This document shows positions 11,229 to 28,681 of a stretch of DNA of 64,000 nucleotides, in pieces. Within the stretch, counting starts at the first letter, position 1. Each line of letters opens with the position of its first letter. The notes under the pieces are model-generated. The model ran no database searches. It was given only the letters and a program-made list of their open reading frames with translations, and was not told the origin of the DNA. The stretch is from Macrostomum hystrix (Eukaryota; Platyhelminthes; Macrostomidae): contig CATNEN010000003.1 in assembly GCA_950097015.1 (NCBI GenBank), positions 9,095,501-9,159,500 on the forward strand. Direction: 5' to 3'. Both the position numbers and the translations under genes were made by a program.

Positions 11229-12511
11229 TCTGTGTGCCTGCGTACGGTATCTACTGTACTTTAAAAAAAGTCAAAATCTAACTGGTCTGTGCTCGTATGT
11301 GTGCTACCAAGGCCAAGCCGAGATTCTTATCAACGTTTTCTTGAAAATGCTACTTCAAGTAGTGTCACTATAAACCATACTTTTGCAGTTTAATCTATGG
11401 ATTAACTTAAAGTGAGTCGCGAAGTTCGTCGGCAAGAGAGTATTTGAGTGCGTGTATATACTTCGTATGTAGGTAGAAAAAATGTGGCACCGCACACTGC
11501 AAGTGGTGCTATATTTTATGCTATTTTGTTACTGTTACCATACTAAACTATGATTTTATTTGGTGTTTTTATTATCGATAAGTAAAATCGACAAAATGTA
11601 TTTTAAAAAAATACATATTTCATGTACGACAAATTTTATTACACCCTAGCAACAACGACAAGCAAACAGGGAAACACAAAAATAATAACAATATGCATGA
11701 TGGCGAATAACATACGTATGAGATACGATAGTACATGATACTCATTCCAACGTGAACAATGAACACTCGCGCACTGACAAATCAGCACCTGGATACTAAA
11801 GTGACAAAACTACAACTTAATGCTAATTGACCACCGAATTTTTTTTACGAACTTATGGAAAGGGAAAAATAATAGGAACAATTTGGACACGAAAGAAAAA
11901 TGTATTAATATGTATTTAATCGACTTTCTTAACCGATTTCCTATTTTTAGAGAATAAGTTGTTAAAGAGAGAAGCTTATAGATAGGTGAATTAAAATGCA
12001 GCAACACTTGACAGACAATTAAGACCAGTGCCCGAAAAGGTGATACGCCCTTATGTCCTTGCTGTCCTCGAATTAAACTGGGAATACTAAAATTTCTTTA
12101 AAAAAAAGCCAATACCAGGTGTTTTAGAAAATCCCTTGAATATTGAGTACATTTTTACGTAACGGACAACATAAATTTTGGCAAATTCCTTAACAGGAAA
12201 ATCCCAATCACAAAATAACAATAGGGGAATTCCTCCATTTGGGGATTCTTTTATGAAAATCCCACAAATTAGGAAGTTAAGGAACTACAGAAACCTTCAT
12301 GAAAACTAATTTAACTAATGGTTTAATTATTATTAAATTTAACGGAAGGGAATTAAACTAGTCCAGTAAATTGTATAGCTATAGCTTAGATGTCGAGTAC
12401 CAATTCTGAAAACACCTTTGAGTTCGAGCACTGCATGCCAACTGCCATATTATGAGTCATAGTCAGAGGCGGCGAAAGGCCAACAGAATCTGCAACTGTC
12501 TCAAAAGCATT
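11229..12511. other. intergenic AT-rich DNA 3' of SPT16, no gene seen
   Basis: A+T-rich sequence between the 16-bp array and the SPT16 stop. Short ORFs such as 11810-12007 (minus) have no coding character. The SPT16 3' UTR must lie at the right end, but no poly(A) signal was chosen with confidence. Confidence 0.6.
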
Positions 12512-19312
<6,801 letters not shown>

Positions 19313-20006
19313 CTACAATTGATAGAAATTGATTGTGTAAGGAGACTGCAAGCAACTATGTTAATTAGTAAACTAATTACAATATCATACAAATAGCTAT
19401 GAAGGCTAAAACCCATCAAGACAATTACAAAATACTAGGATTAGAGTTAGATTCTATATTTTGTAAGGTGTGACAAGAAATATGAAACAATTAGTAGAAC
19501 CTAGCTTGCTACAAAATTGTGCCCACTAGTTTTTTGTTCAGGCTACAGTAATTTAGAGTTGTAACAATGAGTCAAAAAAAATTATAGAGTATAGAACTTG
19601 AAACTTCTATTATCATCAACCATTAATTTTTTTATTTTTTTTCTTATAAATTTGTCTCTTTATCTCTGCTTATTTCAATTTATATGCCAACTGTAAAAAT
19701 CGCACATATTTTCTAGACTGGTCCATACAACCTACATACTAGCTCAGCATTATAAAATTTTGATTTTAGATAAATAAGCAAGCAAGATTTTCTTTTTTAG
19801 TATATTAGATATATATACATGAAGCACAAAAATGTACTTAAATAACAAAATAGTTTAGTCTTAAAAGTATAACTGAAACCTATATAGATTTTTGTGCATA
19901 GAAGCTTTTCTTGTATAATTAAATTGGTTAAAAATGACTATTAGTCCCTGAAAAATCTTACTGCTAGTACATAAAAACTGCTTTTTTATAGAATGCAGGC
20001 TAACCA
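19313..20006. other. AT-rich DNA upstream of visible SPT16 exons
   Basis: A+T-rich. Should contain part of the SPT16 first intron. I searched it for a short exon matching the SPT16 N-terminus and saw none. Confidence 0.5.
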
Positions 20007-20840
20007 GATAAAGCCCTATAGTCCGGATCATGTTGGTTACACACAATTTCTCTGGCGTAAAACTGCCTTATGCCAAAAGTTGGGGGTAGTTTGGTGTAAA
20101 TTTTTGGACTAAAAAAACACTGGAGTAACTGTGGCATAAATAGATTTTGACAAAAAATGGAGTAAGTGTTGGTGTAAGCTGTAAGAAGCATAGAAGCAAA
20201 GCAGCGTACATTTTGGTCATTTTACTATACATTTTCAAAACACATTAATTTGCGTAAATTTTTAAAAGTATAAAAAAGTTTTTGTTAAGCATAAAACAGA
20301 GGATAAAGTATACCCGTTATTTTTTAAAAGCTAAGAAAAATTTTTAATTAAATTCTGCCTGTAACTATTTTCTGTCTCACCAATAAATAATTTTGAATTG
20401 ATAAATTTCTTATTTATTGTAAATACAAATCATGCTACCATACCTGCAATCTGTGAATCTGACAATCTGTTAACATGTCTGCCGATCCAAGCAACTGCAA
20501 CCCTTACCCTAGTGACAGTGACACTGACAGTGACAATGAGAAAGAAAATAATGCTGACAGTGCTGACACAAATGATCAAGATGAAGATGTTGCAATGATG
20601 CCCTTTCATTGGCAACTTGTCCCACAGCTCCTAACTCGTTTTTAACTAGACTCGTTTTCTTTTTTACTTGTAATTACTTTTGCGTTACATTTCTTTTGCT
20701 CATTTTAGCCATGTGGGGCTTTTTTCTGTTGGCGTAATTTTTAGGGGACAAAAACGGGAATAACTGTGCTGGCGTAAGTCCCAAAAAGCTAGATTTTACC
20801 TCCAGCGTAAGCCCAGCATGATCTGGACTATGGATAAAGC
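20007..20840. mobile_element. non-autonomous DNA transposon, hAT-like (8-bp TSD)
   Basis: An 818-bp element (20015-20832) has inverted ends: left CCTATAGTCCGGATCATG, right (reverse complement) CATAGTCCAGATCATGCTGG. GATAAAGC is repeated directly outside both ends (20007-20014 and 20833-20840). An 8-bp duplication fits hAT transposition. Subterminal GGCGTAA/TTACGCC motifs occur near both ends. No transposase is encoded. Confidence 0.75.
20475..20645 (+). CDS. 56-residue acidic micro-ORF inside the hAT-like element
   Basis: ATG to TAA reading of 56 residues. The central part is Ser/Asp-rich (SDSDTDSDNEKENN), followed by DQDEDV and a hydrophobic FHWQLVPQLL end. It lies entirely inside the transposon at 20015-20832. 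It could be the remains of a transposase terminus, a captured exon, or chance. The Ser-Asp bias partly reflects a local GACAGTGACACT repeat. No function recognised. Confidence 0.25.
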   Translation: MSADPSNCNPYPSDSDTDSDNEKENNADSADTNDQDEDVAMMPFHWQLVPQLLTRF

Positions 20841-21043
20841 GTAGATTAAATGTTTCCTAAAAAAGTTTTTATGACTATTCATTTCCTAGACCTGTTAAAA
20901 ATAAAATTAAAACTTTAAATTTGGTTTGTTATGGGATAAAAATGAAATGTAAAATGAAAATATTTCTGTCTCTAAAATTATAATGGGGCCTTACTGTCTA
21001 TTTTTTACAAATGACAACAACATTGTGTGTTTTGCTCTTGCTA

Positions 21044-21759
21044 CCACAATGGGTTGACGGTCATTTTGTCTGCCAATATACGATATAGTCGTTTCGTCTG
21101 CCAATATATATAATATATAAATCTGAATAACTAATTATGTCATCAAGCTTCGCATGGAAGTGTAATGTAAATGTCTTATTAATTATAATTTATTATAATG
21201 ATAGGATTTTTCTGAAAGTTCCGGAGCTAATATGCTGCATATAAATACACAAAGCCAGAAGCAAATATCTCCAACCGTTTAGTTTCCTTCCAACTTTCTT
21301 TTTTTTCGTGTATGTAAACTCATATGCAATTTAATCACGAATACAAGTAGCTTAAATGCACAAAGTGTAAACTGTAACCTTGGAGGAATCGAAATTGTAG
21401 GCACAGAAAATGTAAACTCATATGCAATTTATTCACGAACATTTCAGCTTCAGCGGCAGCCTCAGCTTCAGCGGCAGCCTCAGCTTCAGCGGCAGCTTCA
21501 GTGGCAGCCTCAGCTTCAGGTTAGTTATAGTTAGTTAGGTTTCATAGAAAATGAAGAAAAACAAAATGTATTAATATAAATAAGAAAACATACTTAAAAC
21601 TTGCTGATACCAATTTATTTTAATTCCCTACATAAAAAATACTAAATAAGTGAACCAAAATAAACATAAATAAAAAAGTCGTTTCGTCTGCTAAAATTAT
21701 TCGGCAGACGAAAAGGCGGCAGACGAAATGACCGCAGACCCCACTCCCCACAATGGGTT
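21044..21759. mobile_element. TIR element of about 0.7 kb flanked by 12-bp direct repeat
   Basis: The left end has GGTCATTTTGTCTGCC and a nearby TCGTTTCGTCTGCC. The right end has the complements GGCAGACGAAATGACC and GGCAGACGAAAAGG. CCACAATGGGTT is found directly at both outer edges (21044-21055 and 21748-21759). The element holds no transposase. Inside are a short 18-bp array (TCAGCTTCAGCGGCAGCC, about 21445-21520) and a duplicated ~28-bp segment with TGTAAACTCATATGCAATTT (21313 and 21408). Confidence 0.7.
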
Positions 21760-23083
21760 TATATGGTCAACAAAAAATTGTCACTAAGATTGAAACATCT
21801 TATCATTAAAATGATAGTAAACCAGGCAAGTCACAATATACTATATAATATAGCAGAAATATTTTTTACTTATGGATATATCCAGTTGCATTTATTACAT
21901 TATATTAATGTCAAACCTAAAGTCATTGCAAATTATGCAATATGGTTGTAAAATTGTTTTATAATCAAATTAGACAATTATTATTATTAAGACATAAGTT
22001 AGTTCAGAACGCAAATAGCTTCCTAATGTACGTACCTTCCAGAAACTATAAAACTGATTTATTCTCTCATAAAAGAGCTTGCTATCAAGTTTATGATCGG
22101 CCATTTTCGGTTATGATAGTTCTTAATCCTTATCTATGTTGTCTTTATAGCCAGAGACGACAGATTGAAATAACGGACATCGACGATCTAACGGAGATTT
22201 AACGACCACAGTAGTAAGTCCGTCTTTAATACTAATCCCGTCCAATACTTGGCGGTTGGCTCCTCCACGGCTGTAGCTGCCAAGCAAGCCTATCGTTAAA
22301 TTAATCGCGAAAGGAAAATTTTAAATTTGTGACGGCTACTAAAGCAATAAAACTAAAATCTAAGTTGTGAACACTTTATTTCGCCAGAAAAATAGCTAAA
22401 ACAAGAAGTATTGTATTTAAGAAAATATTATAAATCGAGGTGTGCACTATTACATTTATTTTTTGCATTGCTTATCAGACTTGACGAGTTACTTTCATAT
22501 TTTGCTCTGTCTGCTAGCTGGATCATATTCCTTCTTAAGCGAAAGTGGCAGTTGCGTACAGTATAAGGCTGTCATTTTTACATTCTTATGCCCACTACCT
22601 CTTAGTTTTTCTGAGATACTTTTGCCTTAAGTCCAACAAGTAGCTAGAATTTTCCACGTCTAGTGTGTATAACTACTCGTTCGTGATCGGCTTTAATGCG
22701 AGCTAGGTTATGTCCCAGAATATAATCTTGGAACGCTTCCCGTACAATAATCCGACGTCTGCCGTCGGCAGATTTACCGATTTGCTATGTCCGATCGCCA
22801 CCCCATCATCCCCGATCCCATTCTCCATTCTCGATTCACCCATTCTCAGAAATGTTGCTTTTTCACAAAAAAGACAAACGTACGTATTCCTGCTATTTTT
22901 AGTCAATTTAAGTAAACTTGACACTTCAAAACTACACTAAACACTGCTCTAGCTCCTTTTCTCTCTTCGACTCACTCTCCTATACTATCCTCTCTCCTCT
23001 CCTCTCCTCTCCTCTCCTTTTTACTCTCCTCTCTCCTCTCTTCTCTAGCACTGCAGTTTTCTGCTCTGTAAGACCCAAGGGTT
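21760..23083. other. intergenic DNA, no gene seen
   Basis: Mixed AT-rich DNA with only short unconvincing ORFs. A CT-rich low-complexity tract of TCTCC repeats occupies about 22975-23045. Confidence 0.5.
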
Positions 23084-23394
23084 TACCCGGCGGTTAAAAT
23101 CACGTCGAAATGACGTCGAAAATCGACGTCGAAATTTCATGTCGATTTGAACCACGATTTCGACGTCGAAATTTCGCTATCAGATGTCGAGTATGCGACG
23201 TCGCGTTTTCCAAGAAAATCACGTTGAAAAATTGTTTTAAAGATTTTCAAAATTATTGATTCTGCAAATAAGAAGATAAAAAATTCATGTCGATATTTCG
23301 ACGTCAAAGGATGGTTCAAACGACAACTCATTTGTCGCTAGTTTTTGAAAGGCGAAAATCGACGTCGTTTCGACATGATTTTAACCGCCGGGTA
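23084..23394. mobile_element. MITE of 307 bp with TA target duplication
   Basis: Terminal inverted repeats start CCCGGCGGTTAAAATCA at 23086 and end with the complement at 23392, both bounded by TA. The repeats extend for about 35 bp with two mismatches, through GTCGAAA-GACGTCGA. Subterminal GACGTCGAAA motifs are repeated several times, unlike the surrounding AT-rich DNA. TA duplication suggests mobilisation by a Tc1/mariner-type transposase. Confidence 0.85.
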
Positions 23395-24450
23395 GTAGGG
23401 AATCTTCTGAGAAGATTCTGCTGGGAATGAGCCACCTTGGATTTGGGTTATAGCCATGCACATTGAATTTGGGGCATTGCGCCCAACCTATACAAAATCT
23501 AAAGAAACCCTTGATCATTCATTGCATCTGAAGCTGCACTCTGGATCCATATATTATAGTGTGACGATTAAACACAAAGGACGAAGTCGAAGTCTGAGCA
23601 GCGGCAATTGTAAGTTCGGCAATTCAAAGTCAGTAGTGTGGGTGACGTAGCGGTAGCACTTTTATTCTGTATGCACTGGGACGTCGACAAGCAGGGCGTA
23701 ATGTAAGGCGTAGGAGCTCGTAATGGTGAGTGTCAGAACCGAATGTAGTGGAGTGTAGTGAGTGAGAAAAGTCACGGCACGAAACGTAGAAGAGCGAGAA
23801 TGGCGATAACGAAAGTGAGGAAGAAAGAACCAGTGGAGCGCAGAACCAGTGGAGCGCGAGCGGGCCGGAAAGAAAGAACCAGAACCAGTGGAGCGCGAGC
23901 GGGCCGGAAGCCCTTGGTTAAGTAAACTAGGCTGATTGAAAAACAAAGCGATCGATACTTCCGGCCAGCCAGAGCTCGCACGCTCATTGGCCGGGGGGAA
24001 AATACATTAAGATACGCGTAGCAAATAGCTAGAATGGCGCGATATACGTTTATGGTTACTGACAGTAGCGCACTAATAATTTGACTTACTAATATAAATT
24101 AACAGAATTGGATAATATTATACGATGAGTTAAAACGGCCCTCGCAAGTACATAATTTGGAAATTAAGCATATAATCAACGCATAGAGTAATATTGTAGG
24201 GGCGCAGGGATGCCTTCAACAAGTGACAACGTCACAATAGCCTTGTGACATCATCAGCATCTAATCGGCATCTTGTTGCTGGATCTACTTTCATAACAGG
24301 ACAGAATGGTGGACGTAAACCGCATTTTCGGCGAATACCATGACAGCCTATTAAACATTTTCTTAAAGTGGTCCTTGATAGGGACTTTGGTGTACAATAT
24401 AAAAAATTGCTTCATTCGCTGTGAAAATCTCGCTATAGGCTGGACTGATT
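23395..24450. other. intergenic DNA, short local repeat only
   Basis: No gene seen. A local direct repeat (CCAGTGGAGCGCGAGCGGGCCGG, twice and one partial) lies at 23828-23912. Its GC content is high for the area, so it may be part of an unrecognised transposon. Confidence 0.4.
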
Positions 24451-26155
24451 TTAGCCGCTGATGACCAGAAACCTAGCGCCGTCACTATTGTAGCTGCTGC
24501 TGAAGGCGGTCGGGATGATTGCCGACCCGAACAGCCAGCAGTCGCGACTGTCCGACTTGACCAGAGCAAACAGACAGTCAGGCAGTAGCGAGCACTGAAT
24601 CAGACACTCGGACTGCGATCGCTTCTGGCCGGACCATTCGCTCAGGAGGCTGCTAGATGAGGCTGAGAAGCTGGGCTGTATCTCAGTCATGTAGCTGGAA
24701 GATCTCTTCGAGACTGGAAAATGTGAGTCACCATTTCCTGACCTAATTCTTTCACTAGGAAAATAGGAAAATACCTACTAGCCAGAATGTCCATCTCCAG
24801 AAAATGAAGATAGATGGAATCGGTCGGCATTCCAATAGCATTCTTGTATAAGGACAGGTACCTTCCGAGAACCGGACGAGTACAGGTGATGTTGATCGGG
24901 TTGTCCGCAGCGGTGGGCACGTTGGTGTAGTCGTAGCAGAGCTCGAACAGGTCTTCGTTGAAGCTTGTCCACACAGACGAAGTTCTGGTAACTCCTGTAA
25001 TTACAAAAAGTGTTATCGTACGGTTCTACAGAGCTTAAACTTGATCGATATATCCTGCTATTAAGACGGTCCCTTGAGTGTCTTGGGGTACCTGCCCTGA
25101 CGGTTGTGTAGCCACCTTTTTGTGCATTGTCGAATCTGAAACGGATCGGGCCCCTGCTGGCGTGTGGAGACTGGGTGTCCCTAGGGTTATCGTAATCGCT
25201 TCAAACAGTCCATTCAGCCTTCTAAAGGCCTTATCTTTGTTAACTCCACGCCTTTAAGAAAGAAATGCTGACCATAAGGATCAACAGTTTTTGCGCCTGC
25301 TGGCGTGTGAATGGCTCCAAGTAAGGGGCCATAGTTACGGCTGCAGCCAAAATTCTAAGCCTCAGTAAGATGGTCTCACTGCAAGAGCTTCTGCATGGTA
25401 GTGAAGCTCTTCTAGAGCCCAATCCTAGAGTTGATCCGTGAACGCGTGAAACAATCTATATCCGGCCCGTTTAAGTACCAAGGGGGAGATTTCTCCATGT
25501 AATGATAAGCGAGCGCGTATAGTCAGCTGGTGTCACCCTTTGAATATCTAGATCAAGAATATCCGCTCATATCAGGGCCAGTAGACGCCGAAGGCAGTTA
25601 AGATGCTGACACGCGTGGCGAATAATCCGATCAAATTGGATCGAACGCTTAACAAAGCTTTAATGAGATGCAGAGCTGAGTACAGGAGTATTCTTAATTA
25701 TAGTTGCTTGTTGGAAAAAGTGAACCTTCTTTCTCTCTGAGTCATTTAACGCCTCGACCTATCGGCGAGGCGTCGACTCGAAACTTGTTTCGGAAGGAGC
25801 ATAACAAAAATTTGTCTGGGGTGGCAACTTTCCACAAATTCTGATGTTGAAGCTCTTATCTAGTGGCACCACTTGAAGACTGTTTGAGCACTCACCGAAC
25901 CTGATTTGCCTAAACCGCTCTGCGCACGGAGGGTCGAGCCGATTCCACACCCGAGTCCCGTGGATGATGTACGACTGCCCACCATCCACCAGGGTGTCCT
26001 ATCGCCACGACCACTGTGCAGGATGACTGCGCCAGGTGTTGGAGGTCCGACGATGATGCCATCGTTGCCTAGAATTGGATCTCCACCGATTCCAAGCCTG
26101 GAGGACATCTTGGCTGACTTGTTTTTGCCAACCGTGAACAGTGTGAAGCAGTGAA
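24451..26155 (-). pseudogene. fucolectin-like copy B, frameshifted
   Basis: Three exons resemble gene A: about 25896-26155 (FTP domain start), 24779-24994 (exactly 216 nt, as in gene A) and 24451-24713 (PAN/apple-like end with SECLIQC and DCWLFG). Exons 2/3 and 3/4 join in phase. Within the first of these, the reading frame breaks between TPWWMV and GGQSYIIHG near 25975-25990. About 7 nt are missing relative to the expected WWMVDLGQSY motif. No signal-peptide exon was found upstream. The break could be a sequencing error, but the missing first exon also favours a pseudogene. Splice sites and the rest of the frame are intact, so decay is recent. Confidence 0.7.
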
Positions 26156-26310
26156 GACAAATTAAAAGCCTTGTCAAGAGCCAACCGGCATGTTCATATA
26201 GTCCTCTATCGGGTTTCCATTTGTTCCGAGTAACTTTGCAATTGAAGAAACTTCAATTGAAGGCTAACAGTTTCGGTAAAATATTCCCTGTCTCACCTGC
26301 ATCCATGGGG

Positions 26311-26351
26311 CCCTGTCACAATTTGGATTCTCTCCATTTGTGACAGGGCAG
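26311..26351. repeat. hairpin with 12-bp stem
   Basis: GCCCTGTCACAA and its exact complement TTGTGACAGGGC are separated by about 17 nt, upstream of copy B. Function unknown; it may be a remnant of a TIR element. Confidence 0.6.
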
Positions 26352-26504
26352 AGAGACAGCTTGCGAAGCTTTTTTAGATTCGCTTAATTAGGCTTGAATA
26401 AATAAGTATTTCACGATGCTGAGGTGCCGCATTAACTAGCTTACATCCCGCTTCATATAGCAGGAATGAAAGAAGCAAGTTTCTGTTGAAATTTTTGCGT
26501 TGCC

Positions 26505-26820
26505 TATAGAAACTCTATGAGTCCGTCCTTCCAAGGAAGGCATTGTTAAGGAGAAGCAAAGGATAAAAGCTTCTTGAATTATTGCCTGCAAGCGCATGAG
26601 GGCTACGAGCTACATTTCATGATTCATCTTCATGTTTGGCAAGTCACTGTGTAGACAAGATAGCAAACAGCTAGCTTTAGCTGTCCCATGCCAACTGCTT
26701 GACTATTTTCTGCTTTGAAATCCAATTAGAGTGTCCGCTTATTTCTCATGGCTGCGGAGAACAGCATTTGGCTTTGGATTGAGTGCTTGTGGACTATGCA
26801 GTTGGATCAGTTTGCTCACG
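26505..26820 (+). pseudogene. fucolectin copy C: promoter and signal-peptide exon
   Basis: The plus strand aligns with the gene A promoter and exon 1 (7249-7600, minus). ATG at about 26752 starts a 22-residue hydrophobic leader ending DQFAHG, as in gene A (MQIDQFAHG). The exon ends at a GTGACT where gene A has GTGAGT, a weaker donor. No FTP-domain exons follow on the plus strand; a G-rich array comes next. This is an inverted, incomplete duplicate. Confidence 0.7.
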
Positions 26821-26849
26821 GTGACTTAAGTATCGACTAGGTTAGTAGG

Positions 26850-27135
26850 AGAGGGAGGGATAGTGGAAGGAGAGTGACAAGAAGGTCGAGAGGGTGGCAA
26901 GAGGGTGGAGGGGGAGGAAAGAGGGTGGAGGGGAGGCAAGAGGGTGGAGGGGAGGCAGGAGGGTGGAGGGGAGGCAAGAGGGTTGAGGGGAGGCAAGAGG
27001 GTGGAGGGGAGGCAAGAGGGTGGAGGGGAGGCAAGAGGGTGGAGGGGAGGCAAGAGGGTGGAGGGGAGGCAAGAGGGTGGATGGGAGGCAAGAGGGTGGA
27101 GGGGAGGCAAGAGGGTGGAGGGAAAGAGAAAGGAG
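26850..27135. repeat. 19-bp G-rich minisatellite, G-quadruplex-like
   Basis: About 14 copies of GGTGGAGGGGAGGCAAGAG. Each unit has four G runs of two or more, so the plus strand could form G-quadruplexes. Open frames on both strands here are artefacts. Confidence 0.93.
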
Positions 27136-27618
27136 GGTGGAGAGATTGTTCAGGAGAAAAGGGAGAATATTGGGGAAGTTTCTAAAACTTTAAACCCTAA
27201 GTTGGTTTGAATCCGCGCTTCTTCCGAATTGAATCTGAAGAAGTGAAGGTCAGCAATGAGATTTACAAAGGCGAAAGCACAATGAGAACTGGCACGTAAG
27301 CAAACACAGAGAAAAAGAAGAAGTAATAAAAAGTAGTTACGCTTTTCATCCGTGATGTCTGTCTTCTTTTTAATATACCAGATAGCCTCCTTTGGCCATC
27401 GCTCTCATCATGATCTCATGTACTCATCCGAAGTGTGGCGCGGCGGGTGGATTTAAGTGCCAACGGAAATGATGACGTCTCGCTGTACGCTGCTGAGGCT
27501 TGTTCACATCAAACGCCTTGACCAGTTCTTGCTGTGCTGTGCTTCGCTGTGCCGTCGAAGTTTGTTTAAAAATCCGAAAACGGTCAACTTGTTGTCCTCG
27601 TCGAATGCGACCAATTAG
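27136..27618. other. no gene seen
   Basis: Between the G-rich array and the hairpin. I looked for the missing FTP exons of copy C and did not find them. Confidence 0.5.
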
Positions 27619-27619
27619 C

Positions 27620-27663
27620 ATCACAGATACTAAATACTAAATAGGGCATTTAGTATCTGTGAT
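27620..27663. repeat. perfect 16-bp stem hairpin
   Basis: ATCACAGATACTAAAT (27620-27635) is followed after 12 nt by its exact complement (27648-27663). The loop repeats ACTAAATA, so two registers of pairing are possible. Confidence 0.85.
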
Positions 27664-27954
27664 TAGCATGGACTAAATTCAACAGTTTCCTATTCAAATT
27701 GTGCGCCTAATTTGCGCCTAACAGGTGCAATCCAATACTGCTTTAAACTGCTCCAGTCCTGTTTCTGGTCGCTACCTGACCATCTAAAGGAATCTCTGTG
27801 TCATCGTTTTGCAGGCCTGTCTGCAACTTTGCGAGATCGACGCGTGTTCACTAGTGAAAACAGAGCAGCTTCAACTTTTGTTTATAGTTCTAACTGCAAC
27901 TTTTGCTAAACTCACATTCTAATCCCCGAACTTGTACACTATTGAATAATAGAG

Positions 27955-28190
27955 ATGATGTTTGCAGGACAGTTGTTGTCCTGGCGCATCAATTGGTGAC
28001 AGTCGATCCGCAGCCATCGATAGGAGGCCATTCTGCCCATTTTGCTGACCCATGAGTACAAACGCACACCGGATACCGTACGCAGGTACACACTCACACA
28101 GTCTAAGCAAGTCAAATTTGTTATCACCAGATAGTTAAACTCTTACTGTGCCTTAGGGTCAGCTCTCAGGGCCGTAAAACTTGTACGACA
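27955..28190 (-). mobile_element. tRNA-derived SINE copy S2, diverged
   Basis: Reverse orientation. Retains the complements of the core blocks (ACACTCACACAG, CCGCAGCC, TTGGTGACA, TTACTGTGCCTTAGG), but is more diverged than the other copies and lacks the head. Confidence 0.65.
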
Positions 28191-28308
28191 AGCCGGATTA
28201 GTCAGATGCGTTACAACTCACTCCTGGCTACATTCCAAATGAACATTTTTTCTTTAATAAATATGTTTCCATTACTTCGTGGTCGAGTTCCTAAGCTATT
28301 GGTTAATC

Positions 28309-28593
28309 AGAGTCAGAGTGCCTGATCCAGTGTTTGATGCTGCCTAACTGCTTGTTTGCTCTGCTCAAACCAGCAAGCAGCGACTGCTGGCTATTCGGCT
28401 CCATCAACATCACGGAAGTTCTCAGTGGCAGCGTTCAAGATGGTTCAGCCAAATTTATTGCCGCCTTCGGTCGAAATCTTCTAGGCTATACATCCTCGAG
28501 TTGCTCAGTCTTAGTAACTCGTTTTACTAAAAAGTGTTTAAACTATGTGAAATTTCAAAAAATATGAAAGTTGTGTGTTGGGTACGGAATAAA
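28309..28593 (+). pseudogene. fucolectin copy C: last exon and 3' flank
   Basis: From AGTCAGAGTGCCTG onward, this is close to exon 4 and the 3' flank of gene A, but on the plus strand. The homology starts inside the exon, so there is no acceptor. The gene A stop TGA is CGA here, and the frame runs about 33 residues further to 28565. The flank homology ends exactly where the LTR begins beside gene A. An AATAAA at 28588-28593 follows immediately. A recent partial duplicate, not a functional gene. Confidence 0.75.
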
Positions 28594-28681
28594 CTTTTGA
28601 GAATAATAAAGCAAGCATTATTTGTAAAACAGGTATGAGTTTATTGACGTTCTAATTATCTGGTAATTAGCTAATTGTTAG

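Noticed and set aside
22703-22940. Overlapping 73-76 codon ORFs on both strands
   Set aside because: No recognisable domain, no splice partner, and open frames on both strands by chance; also tested and rejected as the missing SPT16 first exon.
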